Shown in pieces: positions 24,242-24,510 of a DNA stretch of 24,510 bases (positions are counted from its first letter, which is position 1; the number at the start of each line of letters is the position of its first letter). Position numbers and translations under genes: made by a program. A model generated the notes under the pieces. The model ran no database searches, had not been told where the DNA came from, and saw nothing but the letters and a program-made list of their open reading frames with translations. This stretch comes from a virus. The stretch spans positions 1 through 24,510 of the IMG/VR virus record IMGVR_UViG_3300025771_000179. The stretch is one strand, 5' to 3'.

Positions 24242-24425
24242 ACGCAAAATCGTCACTAAAGCCGACCTCGCCTGGATCAGACAATCCCCCGGCACCAAAG
24301 CTCACAAGCTACGACTCCTCGCCCATATGATCCGAATCCGCTCCAACCCCCTCTACCAACAGCATGAAGCCAAACGAGCTCTCCACCAAAAACTCTACAA
24401 AGAACGGCTAAAGGGTCGCGTGTAG
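24231..24425 (+). CDS. Hypothetical small basic protein
   Basis: A 64-residue, strongly basic protein (MPRKRKIVTKADLAWIRQ ... RALHQKLYKERLKGRV) beginning inside the end of the preceding gene. It is predominantly helical with regularly spaced Arg and Lys, so nucleic-acid binding is plausible, but no family is recognised. Confidence 0.5.
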   Translation: MPRKRKIVTKADLAWIRQSPGTKAHKLRLLAHMIRIRSNPLYQQHEAKRALHQKLYKERLKGRV

Positions 24426-24510
24426 GCCGGGGATATATTGGGGGGACCTTACTCCCATCCCGCGCGTTCCCAAAGGGGACCGCCCCCCCCCTCGAACCCG
24501 TCCAGGCCCC
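24426..24510. other. Right-end G-run/C-run stretch
   Basis: No gene. It holds a run of six G (24440-24445), two GGGGACC direct repeats (about 24442 and 24476) and a run of nine C (24483-24491). The G and C runs could pair. The sequence runs off the window. Confidence 0.4.

Noticed and set aside
24426-24510. G-run/C-run pair as a genome terminus
   Set aside because: Attractive because it lies at the window edge, but homopolymer runs may also come from assembly ends, and no terminal repeat can be seen in this window.
1-24510. CRISPR array, tRNA, insertion sequence or toxin-antitoxin genes
   Set aside because: No spaced direct repeats, cloverleaf, transposase motif or paired small toxin genes were found on either strand.

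Overview
The window reads as the late (structural) half of a T7-like podovirus genome, either a phage or a prophage remnant; no clear bacterial gene is present. From position 23232 down to position 1 the minus strand carries an almost gap-free, tightly overlapping operon. In transcription order it holds small terminase, large terminase, T7-type head-tail connector (portal), a Bbp19-like small protein, scaffold, a zinc-ribbon protein, an AT-hook protein, major capsid protein, two related decoration or fibre-like proteins, a group of beta-rich host-contact proteins, tail tubular protein A (gatekeeper), tail tubular protein B (nozzle), and homologues of the T7 internal virion proteins gp13, gp14, gp15 and the first 123 codons of a gp16-like protein cut by the left edge. 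Order and sizes from portal to gp16 follow T7. Two differences stand out: the terminases sit upstream of the portal, and about 9 kb of adhesin-like genes is inserted between capsid and tail tubular protein A. No RNA polymerase, replication or lysis genes are visible, so the phage cannot be placed in a family, and the host is unknown.

Region by region: 1-6607 tail nozzle and ejectosome proteins; 6616-16670 fibre/adhesin and decoration module, ending in the gatekeeper; 16700-19404 capsid, its small accessory genes and scaffold; 19401-23232 portal and DNA packaging; 23284-24510 a C/A-rich, G-poor stretch with small rightward genes of unknown function and about 460 bp of non-coding, hairpin-rich DNA.

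Most striking observations: (1) the tetranucleotide ACGT is almost absent; I found one copy (5653-5656) where about 90 would be expected, while ACGA, ACGC, ACGG, CCGT, GCGT and TCGT are common. (2) The gatekeeper is the C-terminal 217 residues of a 1625-residue reading frame that starts with a LamG-like domain and a long degenerate repeat shaft; a strong ribosome-binding site and TTG codon sit exactly where a free-standing gatekeeper would begin, suggesting one frame yields both a fibre-gatekeeper fusion and the free gatekeeper. (3) Two long hairpins between late genes, at 17734-17813 and 15735-15768, contain G-U pairs that form only in the leftward transcript, so they probably act as RNA. (4) The large terminase has a one-residue-longer P-loop and Asn in place of the Walker B Asp.

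Genes are mostly coupled by TAATG, TGATG, GTGA or TTGA overlaps, consistent with one long leftward late transcript.
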